Origin: Chlorops oryzae | Lineage: Eukaryota; Arthropoda; Insecta; Diptera; Chloropidae | Assembly: GCA_020466095.1 (NCBI GenBank) | Contig: CM035809.1 | Coordinates: forward strand, 7,908,723 to 7,972,722 | Length of the DNA: 64,000 bases | Direction of reading: 5' to 3' | Part shown: positions 10,908 through 23,259 of the stretch, piece by piece | Position numbering within the stretch: position 1 is the first letter of the stretch | Layout: each line of letters starts with the position of its first letter | The notes under the pieces: model-generated | What the model saw: the letters and a program-made list of their open reading frames with translations, nothing else | Told to the model about the DNA's origin: nothing | The model's database searches: none | Position numbers and translations under genes: made by a program

Positions 10908-12940
10908 TTAACCACCTCCAAATTCGATGATATCGTTTAGATCCAAATCCTCGTCGATATTTATAGTTTCCTCTGCATTATTTTCAACAAACAAACTGTC
11001 GTTTGAGATATTCTCCTGCATCGGTTGCCTCTTATGTGACTCCATATGCGATATTAATTGGTTTCGTTTGATAAACGCTTTCGGGCACATTGAACACGAA
11101 TGATTTCGTTCCCCAGTATGGGTTTTCAAATGATAATTTAAATCGCAAAGCTGTGAGAATGATTTTTGGCAATGTTCACATTTAAATGGCCGCTCACCCG
11201 TATGGATTCGCATATGAATTTGTAATAAAAAAACACGTCCGAATTTCCTATTGCATATATTACAAGTGTGTGGTCGGCTACCAGTATGTATGCGGCTGTG
11301 CGCTTTTAGATTACTGGCATCGAAAAAACGTCTCTCACACACTTCGCAGACGAAATCTGCTACTCCTGTGTGCCTGAAATAAAATATTCAATTTCAATGA
11401 ATTCCAATAATTTCCAAAAAAAAAAAAAAAAAAATGTAATAGGGCCAAAATTCTTTTTAATGCCTTCACTTCTGTCCCTGTCAATGAAAATCAGTTTTTC
11501 TGAAGGAGCAAACCATATTAATAAAAAATTAATTTTAACAAAAAATTTATGAATAACGAAATAAAATACTCTAGTCGAATTGCAAAACATCAATGATTAA
11601 CAAAACTTAATTTTTTTCCTTCGCAAATTACGGTAACATTGTTGTCTTATCTTGTCTTGTCTTGCCAAACAAGACAACAATGTTACTGTAATTTGCGAGT
11701 AAACAAGATGGAAGTTTGGTAATATTCAATTTTTTCCAATTGGACTAGAGTATTTTATTTCGTTATTCATAAATTTTTAGGTAAAATTTATTTGTTATTT
11801 ATTTGATTTGCTCTTTTACGAACACTGATTTTCGTTGACAGAGACAGAAATTTAGGCATTAAAAAGAATTTTGGCCCAATAATATGTTACCTTTTTTGAT
11901 GTGCACGTAAACCGCCTTGCGTTTTAAACTTTTTCTGACAAATCTCGCAAATGAAAGGTCGCTCTCCCGTGTGAATACGTTCGTGCATACGTAATGCAAA
12001 TAATGATTGTAAGCATTTTCCACAAAAGTCGCACTCATGAGTTACTCCTCCTGGCGCAGAAACCTTTTTCGAAAACTTTTCTGGTTTTTCATCCTTTTGT
12101 ACTATTTCATTTATTGTTTTGCTGCCCTTTTCACAGTAGGTAGGATTCAACATAGCATTGTGTTCAATTTGCATGTGGCGATCTAAATTTGTAGCCTTCA
12201 CAAAGGAAGCTCCGCAAAATTCACACATAAAGTTATAGTGTTCCATGAATTCATTTGGTAAAGTAAAAAATTGCTGAAAACGGAAACAAACGATTTTAGG
12301 AAGGAATTAGTGAATCATGTATAAAAACGTACCTCAACTTCTCTTTGATCAAATTCCAAGATGTTCTCATTTTGTAACTCTCCCGTCTCGTCAATCGAAT
12401 GATTAGAAACCTCAATGATATCCGATATTTCAAAATTGCTTTCAGTCTCACAACAGTCATCTTGAATAGCAAAGAACCTCTTTTCATTCGCAATTTCTTT
12501 CGTTATTATGGTGTCATTATCGATTTCAAAATTCTCCAGTTCAGTTCCAAGTTCCAAGTTCTCCGGATTATCACTACTCTCTGCTTCGATTGCCTTTTGA
12601 GCTAATTCGGTGAATTCGTTAGATTCGAAATTTTTCTGCTGCATTTCAATCATTAACCTGGCAGCGTTTCTGCATTTCTCTCGAAATTCTGTTGCGGCTA
12701 GAAGATCTTTAGTGCACTCTTGGCATAAGTACTTCGGGAAATTATCACCTTTTTGAACCTATATATAAGTTTAAATAGTTAAAATTCAAAAATAAAAAAA
12801 CTTATAAAAATATTGCATACTTGCACGCCACTAAAGTCTTCTAGCAGGGCAGGTAAGTCCATTTGTACTTGATCACCTTCATCGAATATATCGACCATTA
12901 GCTCTCGCACCTGAAGACAAACGCGACAATTTAAATACAT
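10908..12940 (-). CDS. ZAD domain C2H2 zinc-finger protein (ZAD2)
   Basis: Probable nuclear transcription factor. Four exons: 12940-12821, 12758-12333, 12273-11891 and 11373-10908, joining in phase to 464 residues. The start is MYLNCRVC with the first ZAD pair C5/C8; the second pair is C52/C55 (LCQEC) at the start of exon 2. A long acidic linker follows, then seven C2H2 fingers: MCEFC, HECDFC, FICEIC, FVCEVC, HTCNIC, FKCEHC and HSCSMC, several joined by HTGERPF- or HTGVADF-type linkers. Finger 3 spans the exon 3/4 junction (HQKR to HTG). The C-terminus is acidic and ends FGGG. Intron 3 holds a 436-bp MITE. The contig ends 41 bp upstream of the start codon. No specific orthologue is recognised. 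Confidence 0.9.
11442..11877. mobile_element. GGGCCAAAATTC MITE in ZAD2 intron 3
   Basis: Inverted ends GGGCCAAAATTCTTTTTAAT and ATTAAAAAGAATTTTGGCCC, with AATA on both sides (11438-11441 and 11878-11881). A strong internal hairpin (about 11613-11690) pairs 'aacattgttgtctta' with 'aagacaacaatgtt'. The same family sits in an intron of ZAD3 (53883-54318) and in the second ZAD2 copy (39383-39819). Confidence 0.88.
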
Positions 12941-12981
12941 CGTATATATTCAGATTTCCTTCGAACCGAAACCCAAACAAA

Positions 12982-13081
12982 NNNNNNNNNNNNNNNNNNN
13001 NNNNNNNNNNNNNNNNNNNNNNNNNNNNNNNNNNNNNNNNNNNNNNNNNNNNNNNNNNNNNNNNNNNNNNNNNNNNNNNNN
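12982..13081. other. Assembly gap, 100 N
   Basis: Exactly 100 N, the usual placeholder for a gap of unknown size. The sequence to its left continues without a break in the other version of the locus at 40929. Confidence 0.98.
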
Positions 13082-13102
13082 TTTGCCCAAAAAATTTCAG
13101 CA

Positions 13103-13288
13103 CTAATTCAATTGGATTAAGCGTTTCACCCATTTTTTAAATAAAACCCTGGAAACGACCTTTTTTTTGTTTTTGGAGGGCACGAATATCGGTGCTTTCG
13201 GTGGTGTTCTTACGAGTATTCTTTTGAGCTTTGCCCTTTTCTGTTTTCTTTTCTTTTTGACGCCATTAAAGCGCGCCATTTCGGACAT
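13103..13288 (-). CDS. Candidate small basic ORF, unrecognised
   Basis: A 61-codon frame opens MSEMARFNGVKKKRKQKR and stays Lys/Arg-rich to a stop at 13103. It looks like the basic start of a nucleolar or RNA-binding protein, but no family is recognised. An overlapping frame beginning MGETLNPIELVLKFF (start near 13133) runs into the gap and could be the true N-terminus, with the basic frame as an upstream ORF. The contig edge prevents a decision. Confidence 0.25.
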   Translation of the reverse strand: MSEMARFNGVKKKRKQKRAKLKRILVRTPPKAPIFVPSKNKKKVVSRVLFKKWVKRLIQLN

Positions 13289-14194
13289 CCGGTGTTTAAC
13301 TATTTACTGAAATAGCTCCAACGAAGACAAACATGCATTTATGTGTGAATATGAGAGCACAATGTTTAGGGTCAGACGAATCATTAAATCCAAATTGAAT
13401 GGAGCTTGAACTGCAGATTTGATCTGCAATGTGGACGAAATCTCTGCCGTTAATTTGTTTTCAAAAACATTTGCCCTTTTCGGGCTTTCAGGGGCACAGC
13501 TTTATTTACAATGGCCAATTAGAGAGGTCATTGGAGTTCGATAAACTGGTTTATTGATTTTTAGGTGGAATCAAACTAACAAAAGTTCGCTTAGCTGAAT
13601 GAATAAAAATATGGCAAGACATTTAAATTATTTTGTTCATTTTATGAAAATATTTTTAGGTATGTCAAATGGCCAAAGCAACGTAAATTCCACCTCCTTG
13701 ATTGGAAGTAGCTATAGCCAACAATCATAACCAGAGCTCGGATTTTATTGACTTTTATAATTTTAAAGCATACCTTATGGAGCAAAATTTTGTTCATCTC
13801 ACCTTAAATTAGGATTCAAATCGATTTTTGACTTCAATATGTTTTTTTTGAAATTAAAAAAGCGATATTGAAGTTCAAACTTCGCTTCACTTATTCGCAA
13901 AATGCTGGATAAAATATTTTTGCCCCATAAAGTATGCCTTAAATTTATAAAAGACATTAAAATCAGAGCCCTGATCATAACAGTAGAGAATGATTTCGGG
14001 CGCGATTTTTTTAATCTAAGGTCCCTCAGTACAGTACAATACAGCCCAAATATGTCATCCGTCTGGTTTCTAGGAAATCCTGTAATTTATGTGCTCAGGT
14101 TGCCACGGAAAGGTAAAGGATAAAGGTCATGAGCGGACATGCGATGGTTTCTGAATTTTTTTTTACCCAGCTTCTGAACGATATATTGGTTATA
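13289..14194. other. No gene seen
   Basis: Ordinary A/T-rich intergenic sequence. The plus-strand 73-codon frame near 13902 shows no family motif and no splice context. Confidence 0.4.
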
Positions 14195-14921
14195 CAGGGT
14201 GTTCCATACTCAATAGCTCAAAAAAAAGTAGGTGATAGGGGGAACCCATACAAGCAAAAAATTGTATAGAAAGGGGGGTTCATCTTGCACTCGTAAGGAG
14301 CTAGAGGCGCGGAAAGAATTATACTAAATTGGTGAGCATACTTTTAGGCGGATATATAAAACTAAAACACTATTCCGAAATTTTTAAATTTCTTAGATTT
14401 TTCTTTTTCTCGTGCTGCCTAAAAGTGTGCTCAATAAATTTGATTAAAATAACTTTTCTGGAGTCAAAATACAAATAATTATTTTCAAACCTTAGTTTTG
14501 CATTGATTGTGAAACTTTTTTTTGCAACCATGTCATCAAATTGAAAGAGAAAAAACCAAAGTTTTCGAAAAGAGAAAAATAAAGAGGCCCGATCGTATTT
14601 CTTTGAATTAAATCACTTTAAAAGCCAAAATTACACTATTTTAGGCTTAGATGGTAGTACCAGAGAAAACGGAGTTGAATTATTTAAAATCGTAGTATGC
14701 AGGTTAACGGAAAACCGCCAAGCTTTTCATATCATATGTGATTTTGAATTTACGGCCTGTAAGTGAGGAGCACCAGTGAAAAAACCAAAATATTGTTTTT
14801 TACATGTAACTCCTCAGGGGTGCATTTGCGACTCCCACCCCCCTGCCATACGATTTTTGGTCCGTCTGGACCCCCCTATCACCTCCTTTTTTTTTTGTTC
14901 CATCGAGTATGCAACACCCTG
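14195..14921. mobile_element. TA-flanked MITE (CAGGGTGTTCC ends)
   Basis: Left end CAGGGTGTTCCATACTC and right end (reverse complement) CAGGGTGTTGCATACTC, with TA immediately outside each end. The inverted repeat extends about 50 bp with mismatches, through 'aggtgatagggg' on both arms. The TA duplication suggests a Tc1/mariner-type origin. No transposase frame. A related fragment lies at 21-420. Confidence 0.75.
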
Positions 14922-14929
14922 TATAGGGC

Positions 14930-15689
14930 CTATCTAATATGTTCCAATATATGTACATATTATTGTCCACCCTGCAGTAATATGGACTGACCCAAGTGTA
15001 GCCTTCATAATTCCATTTCTAATGCCTTCAACTGACCTTTTTAACATGGGCCTGTCGTTGGAGGAGGACCGGTCCGCAAAATTGTTGACTGTAGGTCAGT
15101 TTTTTTTGAGTCAATTGCCGCAATTTTGTCTGGTTTTATGCTAGTCAAATAAGGAAAGTAAAAAATTAGTTTCTCAAATATTTCCTAATTTGAAGAAAGT
15201 GTCATTTACAGGCTACCCTTAAACCAATCCGTTGATTACCGACCGCCGAGAAAACTGCAATAATATAACCGGTAGGATTTGGACCAGTCTAAGGCCAGTC
15301 CTTCTTAACAAATCGACCGGTTTATTACTGCATACCTCCTATCTGTGCCTTTGTCCGACCGTCTCCCCGTTTTCGAGCATATCTCTTGCGAATTGTCTGA
15401 GCAAATCAAATCAAACTTGGGAAAGTAGGTATATTTCTCCCTGGTTTATTCTTACTGAGACTGATCAGATGCCACGCCTACAAACTTAATAAATGTGTAA
15501 AGGAACATATTCCCCTAACTGGACGCTTAACATCCCTGCAGTAAAAAAATCGACCAGACCTAGGTGAGTCCATATATGACCGACCCCAAATTTATTCCTA
15601 GACTCGACCAGTCTAGGGCTGACCTCTATCGGACTCACCCTCGTCTAAAACTACCGTATAAAACGTGAATTCATTAATTGCACTTTATT
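14930..15689. other. Unassigned repeat-like spacer
   Basis: No gene. 'CCCTGCAGTAA' occurs at about 14970 and 15532 in the same orientation, and 'gaccagtcta' occurs in both orientations between about 15290 and 15630, which suggests an old repeat. I could not define its ends. Confidence 0.35.
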
Positions 15690-16735
15690 ATACCCAGCGT
15701 AAGCGGGGTATATTAGTTTTGTGCGAATCTTGTAACAGGGAGAATTAAGCTCCGGAGATATAGCAAAATATATATAGAAATGATCAGGATCAAAAACTGA
15801 ATCGATTTAGACATTCCGTCTGTCCGTCCGTCCGTCTGTCCGTCTGTCCGTTGTCCGTCCGTCCGTGGTCGGATCTCCTCCGAAACGGCTGGACCAATCA
15901 AGTCGAAATTTGGCACACAGGTTATATCGGGATCCGAGTATGATCCTAAGTAAAATGGAAGACATCCGCCCACTGCCACGCCCACAAATGAATATAATGT
16001 GTTTTCAATAAAATGGCTGTAACTAGCGAACCACTCAACACATTTTATTGATATTTGGTGTGTGGTAAACTACAAAAAGGGAATTTCCGGCAAAAAATGG
16101 ACGCCGCCCTCCTCGAGCCACGCCCACAAAAAACCCAAAAAGAAGGGATTATCGTAACTTGTGCAGTAAAAGGCGTAGAAGCTTCAAATTCGCAGCATAG
16201 GTTGACAAGGCAAATGAAAGGTGTAGAGCAAAAATTTTTTGGCCCGCCCACTGCCACGCCCACAAATAAAGATTTTTCGTAACTTTTGAAGTAAAAGGCG
16301 TAGAAGCTTCAAATTCGCAACATAGGTTCACCAAGGCGAATGAAAAGTGTAGGAAAAAATTTTATGTGGCCCGCCCACTGCCACGCCCACAAATGAAGAT
16401 TTTTTGTAACTACGAAGTAAAAGGCGTAGAAGCTTCGAATTTGCAACATAGGTTACCAAGGCGAAATGAAAGGTGTAGGAAAAATTTTTTTTTGGCCCGC
16501 CCACTGCCACGCCACAAAATAAAGATTTTTCGTAACTTCCGAAGTAAAAGGCGTAGAAAGCTTCAAATTCGCAACATAGGTTCACCAAGGCGAATGAAAG
16601 GTGTAGGGAAATAATATATGTTGCCCTCCCACTGCCACGCCCACAAATAGAGAAGCAAAAATTACCGCGCTCATAATGTCGGGACGCTGGGTATTTCAAA
16701 GTCGGGCTTGACCGACTTAGCTTTCTACTTGTTTT
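15690..16735. repeat. Dispersed repeat with ~126-bp tandem array
   Basis: Starts near 'tatacccagcgtaagcgg' and ends near 'ggacgctgggtatttcaaag', so the outer ends are partly inverted (ACCCAGCGT/ACGCTGGGT). A GTCC/GTCT microsatellite lies at about 15818-15870. From about 16100 onwards units share 'cgcccactgccacgcccaca', 'aggcgtagaagcttc' and 'aaggcgaatgaaaggtgtag', with starts near 16241, 16369, 16494 and 16621. Open frames inside simply follow the repeat period. The copy at 2818-3229 is the same family. Confidence 0.75.
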
Positions 16736-17193
16736 TAATTGCAAATAGCTGACGTATAAACGTTGTATAGAACATCTTTACTTGATTTGGTATGTTGACA
16801 TGTGTTTTAAATTTTTACTGAGAATTTTCTTTGATGTTTCGGCCGCCTTCCGGTCTAATTCAAATCCGGAGGAATGCAAAACTCAAACAATCGAAGACGC
16901 AACACAAAAACCAAAGTCCAAAACGAGAGACAATTCAAAAAAATGTCTACGTGAAAATATTTGGAAGTTTCAACATTCATTGTTGAACAAAGCCAAAAAT
17001 CAATTGTCATAGTCCCTGTTGATATAAGGCTCTTTATACGCTTAATTTCTTTGATGATCTTGAGACTGTTTTAAACACTTATTAGTCTATTTAAGTAAAT
17101 AAAAAAATAACAACAACAAAAAAAAAAAGATGTGTTCTGCTTGTCAAGCGTGCTTTATGTTGTTCAGTTGGTAGTTCATACATTTTGTGAGTA

Positions 17194-17590
17194 CGTAGTT
17201 TCGCTATATAAGAAAGTCGATTTTGCCAAGAATTTGCATTCTTATATCCGGTTTTTTCTTAAATAAGAACCCGTTTATAAGAAAATTATTTCTTTTAAAA
17301 AACAACCGTTTATAAGAAAATTTTTTCTTATATAAACTACCGATATTTGAAAATAGGGGTTTTAAATTTTTGATAAAAATTAAATTTCTTATATAAAAAT
17401 TTTTTCCATACAAAACGAGTTTTGGTTTTGGTAAACAGTTTCTTAAAGGCGAGTTTTTCTTATATACGAGTTTCTTATATACAAAAATTTTTGTACAGAG
17501 CTTAATATAAATGGACTTGGTGCCCTGAGATTCCTTTCTTAAAAGCGGGTTTTTCTATATACGAGTTTCTTATATAGCGAACTACTGTAT
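17194..17590. mobile_element. MITE with TTCGCTATATAAGAAA ends
   Basis: The left side has 'tttcgctatataagaaa' and the right side 'tttcttatatagcgaac', an inverted repeat of about 20 bp. The interior repeats 'tttcttatata' many times. A 5'-truncated sibling occupies about 29890-30230 and abuts the end of the gypsy-like remnant. Confidence 0.6.
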
Positions 17591-19180
17591 GTATGACCAG
17601 AAGAAGTATTGCGATTTCCATCTTTCTCCTTTTATTTTCATAATTTTATTGTCAATCAATTACTCGTTACATGGTAGTCGTTACTTCTTTTTGAACTCGT
17701 TTGCGTCATGGAAATGGAACAAAATTTAAAAAAATTTTCTTTTTCAGGATCGTGACAGTGGCGTTGATTCAAATTTTTTGAGTATTTGAAGTGAAGAAAG
17801 TTCAAGGGAGCTTTTTCTTAGCTTGTCTTGTCAATGCCAGTAGGAAAAAATTTTTCTTTCTTAAAGAAAAAACATTTGTTCAAATGTCGATAAGCGAAAT
17901 TTTGTGCAGTGAGAGTATTCTCTTTCCAAAAAAGCCTTTAAATCATAAATTTTGACCTAATAAATATTTGATAGTGAATGCCAATATTCGGTTTTCATTT
18001 ATAAAATGCACCTTGTCGGCAGTTTTAAGAATTTTTTCTTTTTTGAATTTGATGCCGTTTGAATGTATTTAGCTTGAAATCATTTCAAGTTATACATTTC
18101 CGAAATGGGTATTGTTTGAGATTTTCTTCATTGTTTTACAAAATAATTTGTTAACTTGGTAATTTACACCTTTCGTAAAAATCACCAAGTGTGCCTAAGG
18201 GCATCGATTTTCCATTATTCGGGCATGCCATGACCCTATACGGCATGGCTATATTTTTAAATAAAAATAAATTGTACAGAATTTAATTTTTTTACTATTT
18301 TCAATTAATATTCCTTTCTTGTAAATGTATTTGTAACTTATTTTTTGACTTTGCAGATTTGCAATAATATCGATACAATTACTTCATCTATGCGAGGTTG
18401 TGCAATGCCGAGCATTGGAAATTACGAAAAAAATATCTTGTTCTATTCGGCACCCAACAAAATTTGAAAAATATTATACTTTTAACAAGTTTCTATTTCA
18501 TGACAAATGCAATTGCTATCTAATAATTTTTTGATCTAATTTTTAAAAATAATATTAATTTTGGCCTGTTGAATTTGGTAGGCACAATTTTTTTTGTTGA
18601 AAAAAAAGACATTACCGCAGGTGTTCAAAGACTGTTACTGGATGGTCCAAATTAGGCAAATGTACTCTCCCTGTCAATTTTACTCATTACAAATATAAAA
18701 ATAGAAAGTTATGACTTAAAGTTGTTGTTATTTAGTATATAAGTACCGATATTCTTATTAATTCGAGTTAAAAAAATTTATTGCCGATACTGGGACATGC
18801 CGAACTTGAGCACAACCTATCTAAAATTTGGCAACACTTAGATTAATTAAGTAGTTTCATGATCTTTGGAAAATAGCAGGGACGTGAACCGGTTTTGAAC
18901 CGAAGTTTTGAGCCGGGAAAACCGGATTTTGTCTGCTGACGAACCGAACCATTAACCGAACCGAAGTTTTTTTACAAATGTTTGAACCGAACCGAAAACC
19001 GGACCCCTTTTTGTAAAGGTTCGGGGTTTCATTTTTGCTTGCAACCATACCAATAATAAAAAATAAAAAAATCGAAGTCGATATTCTTATGAAATATCCC
19101 TAATTAATTTAAAAATATAGCACAAATTGTAAAGACACACATAAAGTTCGATTTTGTAGAGCACTGTAATTATTACGAGT
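17591..19180. repeat. Non-coding block duplicated at 30235-34484
   Basis: Long matches link this stretch with the end of the same contig: 'gaccagaagaagtatt...' at 17594 with 30244, the 'ggcaacactta' region at 18829 with 30680, and the 'gggacgtgaaccggttttga' region at 18879 with 34199. The last part is rich in GAACCGAACC-like repeats (18888-19025). Copy 2 lacks about 800 bp of copy 1 and contains a 3.15-kb hAT element. No gene is seen in either. Confidence 0.7.
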
Positions 19181-20700
19181 CGACGATTCCTTTGGTGAAA
19201 GCAAAAAAAAAATTGAAGCATATTTATAGACTAATTTTTGGTTTTTTTTTCTGATTTAGGTTAAAAATTTTTGAAGGAGCTGTCCAGTTTTATTTTAGCT
19301 TTATTTTAATCAAAATGAAATTTGTACCGGTTTGGCATCTATTAGCCAATATATGGTAAAATTACGTGAAAAAACGTTTACAGTTTTCAGCTTTTTGCTG
19401 TGTGAAGGTACTAGTTGGAGTTTTTCGTGAAAATTAATGGCAAAAATTTATTCTCCATGTGTAACTGTAAAATTTTGCTATATACAAGAAAATAAAATAT
19501 TAAACGGTTTTAGAGATATAGCCATAAGAAATTTTCAAACTTAATTTTCGGCCTCATTTTTCGAGATCGATTAATGGCCTGTAGCCAATCTTACAAAACC
19601 AAATATAGGCATATGCTAAATTTTAAAAATTAAAATAAAAATAATTACATTCAGGAACTGCAACAATAAACTAAAAGTGCTTAAAAATTATATGAAATAG
19701 CATTTTATGACTATTAATGTTAATTCGAATTCAACAGGTCTGAAAAAATTTTCTATTAACTGCGTAATAATAATTATAAAAAAATTATATTTATATATTT
19801 ATATAATATTATTATTTATTATATTAATTCAAAACAAAATTCATGCAAATTGTGAAATTATGCGTCTGCATAAGTAAAACAAATTCTTTTTGAAAAAGGT
19901 AAAAGCTGTAAAGGCAAGCCGTACCTGATAGTCGCATCGTGTGTGGCGTGCATGTACCTACATTAGGAGCCAAAATAGTTTTTAATTACTGCCACCCTTA
20001 ACAAACGAGTGCGTTGTGGAAACCCCCAGAATTCAAGTAGACTATATAAACTAATAGAATATAAACAAAAATTTATCTGGATGATAATAGTAAAATTTGA
20101 GTGAATTCTAGAATCTGACCAGTAATGCAAATATCAAAAATATAACAAAATTGCATATAAAATCGAATCTATATCAAATCAGTCAAAATAGAAACGATGC
20201 AATTGAATGCTCAAATGAATGTTCGTGCTTTTGAGTGTTGTCATAGCTATAACTAGCCATAGCGAAATTTTAGCTGATTGTCAAAGCATCAAACAATTCC
20301 AATGAAATTCCTTTACATACGCAATTAGGTTCGTCTATACGCATACATTTTTCAACATACATTTCTTCAAGGGCTGCTCCAAAAAAGAATTGATCAAACT
20401 AATATTAAGAACTGATTAATGAAAAAACTAGACAATTGGAATAAACTGGCAGCACTCAAAGAACAGACAACAACATTTTTTCTTGAGAAATATTAGAACA
20501 GAAATGTTTTCTTTACAAATACATAACTGTGTTTTAAGCTTTCAAACCTCAAAGGCTTTGATACGAAACCATCGCGCACTAACAGCGGACGGCCCTGCTT
20601 CTAGGAATCAGTGAAAAATGGCGGGTTAGGCTGTGAAACCTCCCTGTTTATCTAAACAAAAATATTTGTTGCGATGAAAAATGTAATCATCGTGTAAACT
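19181..20700. other. No gene seen
   Basis: A/T-rich sequence without a supported exon, element terminus or RNA gene. It precedes a coding-like but broken region starting at 20703. Confidence 0.4.
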
Positions 20701-20702
20701 AA

Positions 20703-22783
20703 ATGGAAAAAGTCGGAATAATCGCAGTTCGTCCTCTAAGTGACTTAATCAAAGACAATGTCTCGGACGTCGTCGTGGAGCCAGAAATATCAATTGATGT
20801 CCCAGGGACTCCAAAAAAGATTAACAAACGGAAATCCTCGTTTCATTCATCATCAAAGAAGAGAACGCATAACAATATTGCCAAAATGCGATGAAGGTCC
20901 AGGAACAAGTAAAACGAGGCGAAGAAACCAGAAACCGGAGAGAATCCTCTGCCAGGCCAACTACGTATCGACAGTTTCTACAACAGCGCAGCAAAAACCT
21001 ATAAGATCGGTCCGAAAAAGGAACAGGATTAGCATCATTCCAAATATAATCATTCGCAAAAAGCGAACAAACACCAAAGAAATCAAAGCGACACAGGAAA
21101 GCATTATTTCTCGACGATGAGAGCACGACAACGTCGAGCGGGTTGTTTCGTTATTAGTACTCGGAAAACGAAGGCGAAAATCGAATGCGTCATTGACTTG
21201 TGTGATAGTGAAGAAGAAGAAGAAGAAGAAGAGAAAAGTTCAACATTACAAAAGCAAGAGGAACGGCTGAAAAACGATTGCAATAAGTTGGATAATGTAA
21301 CGAAGACTGAAAGGAACCGGATTGCGATCAGTTGTTCCACTGGCAACGATCGAAGAGGATGCAACACTTGTTTCCGCTAAACCTAAGGGCCGATCAAAAG
21401 CTAAGCAATTCGAAACGCTCCAAGTGGGAGACAAAACGAATTAGAAGCTACAGAGCAACCGTTCAAGAATCTGTGAAACCAAATTCAGTTAAGGGAGGGC
21501 TCCCAAAAAAGTCAAAAGGCAATTAGGTTTTCTAACGATGCAAGCATCTGTGTACGTACGTGGAAAATTCGAATAAACCCTTAAAAATATGTTTTTTTGG
21601 CCCAAGAACACTTAAAGAGGAAACAAATAGACACTTGGGGATTGAAAAGGCTCGCCGGAAAGTAGATTGTACAAGCTAAAAAGCAAGAAAAATTTTTGCT
21701 TTTGGAGGTGTCAAGGGTTCTACGTTGCGAAAATTTGATTTTGGCTGGGATAAAATTCACAAAAAAGTGAATTCCAATATTACTGTATCCGCCAGTGATA
21801 CAAACATTCGTGCCATGAAAATTGTTGTCTTTATATTTAATCAAGTCAAAGCTTAAAAGAATTGTTAGGCAATAGTCTCGAACACTTTGGGATTATTAAG
21901 ATTTGGACGAAACGGGAACCAAGTTGGTTAAAAAACCTACCAGAACAAAAGCCAAACTCAATTTCAAAACTAAATTTAAAACAAAACCAAGAAGTGAGAA
22001 ACCACATTTCCATTCCGCCATAAAAGTCAAGTTTGTAGGGGAACAAGCTTTGCAGTTGATGCTTTTCGATTTACCGACCATCAAAGGTTAACCCCACCAA
22101 TTTTCTGAGGCAATTTCATGCAGACAATATTGGGTTAGATCTTAAGTGGCGAAGAAGGAAAAAAAAAAAAATAAAAAAAAAAAAAAAAAATTTAAATAAA
22201 AAAAAAAAGGGTTTGATCCCTTGGAAAAACAGGGAAAAGCGCAAGGATATTTTGAACGGGTAAGGGGACGCCTATTTTTACCATTTCTGGTTAATTAAAA
22301 ATTGGGGTTCGTTTAAGTGGCGGAGGGAAAAAAAATAAAAAATATGAATATTTATTTATAATTAAAAAAAAATAACTTTTGGCCTCTTTGGAAGGAAAAG
22401 GCGTACCAAATATTAGAAGCTGGAGGGAAGCGCCGGGGAATTACGGGTTTAATTAAAGTGGGAGGGGAATAATTCCGGAACAAAAAGATTACGTTTGGAA
22501 ACTCCCTCCAAGTTTTCGTCAGAAGTAAAGGGGAAAATATTTTAGCTCCTTGGGAAGCGTTAACTATTTAGATGGAGGAAGTGCCGGGGAAACGGAAGTT
22601 GGGGAAACCGAACAAAAAAATAAGGTTTCAAAATTCGTGGAATTTTCAACGTAAGTAATGGAAAATACGTTCAAGGTTTGGGGGTTTGAATTTTTGGGCC
22701 TAATTGTTTCAGAAAGGAATTGAGACCAGCGAAAAAACGATATTTTAAATTTTCGGTTCCAACAAGAAGGAAGTGAACTTCAT
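20703..22783 (+). pseudogene. Broken coding-like region upstream of gypsy-like pol
   Basis: Successive plus-strand frames in different phases look protein-like: MEKVGIIAVRPLSDLIKDN at 20703, a Lys/Arg-rich frame at 20758-21120, a frame with VIDLCDSEEEE near 21194 that resembles a SUMO-interacting motif, and LVKKPTRTKAKL near 21922. Frames are broken repeatedly, and from about 22140 the sequence is full of A and G runs. It lies directly upstream of the Ty3/gypsy-like RT remnant in the same orientation, so it may be that element's 5' region; an unrelated decayed gene is the alternative. No family is recognised. Confidence 0.35.
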
Positions 22784-23079
22784 TTGGTAACTTCAAGAAA
22801 ATTTATTTTCCCATTTATTGTTCAGACCTTACCCAGCCCTGCGAAAAAAGATATTTGTTTTGGGGCCCGCAACAGAACTAATTTCATTTGTAAATTAAAA
22901 ATTTATTATTTGAGTTGTCCCGACTTTAACCCAAAAGAACCAGGTTGTTTGGGGAGCAAGCCTTTGTAAAGCTTTAGGACAGTGCTCTTTCCAACAACGG
23001 CGGGAAGTCAACCCAGGTTTAAATCTTTTTCAAGGCAAAAGGTTTTTTTCGATTTGTTGAACGCCGCTATTCGCAAACT
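22784..23079 (+). pseudogene. Ty3/gypsy-like RT-RNase H remnant, left part
   Basis: The frame from 22784 contains RKFIFPFI, later CKLKIYYL and SCPDFNPKE, which follow the layout of the connection between reverse transcriptase and RNase H in Ty3/gypsy Pol. Further on, a shifted frame has VLFQQ and VERRY, as at the start of gypsy RNase H. The sequence is interrupted at 23079 by a LINE and resumes at 28317. It carries several frameshifts and is not functional. Confidence 0.6.
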
Positions 23080-23259
23080 TTTTTTTTTTTTTTTTTTTTT
23101 TTATTAAACGTTTTATTATTTATTGTATCACTCCTGGTAAAGTAGGAGTCTTGCAATAAGTTTCGAAATCTTACACCTAGTTTAACAAAACTAAGATCAC
23201 AAAGCATTTCCTTAATTTCGAAAAGTTTATGAGTGCAAGTTTTTATCAATTAGCGGGCC

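Noticed and set aside
15713..16744. Several 60-140-codon ORFs in the tandem array
   Set aside because: They repeat with the ~126-bp period on both strands and have no protein motif.
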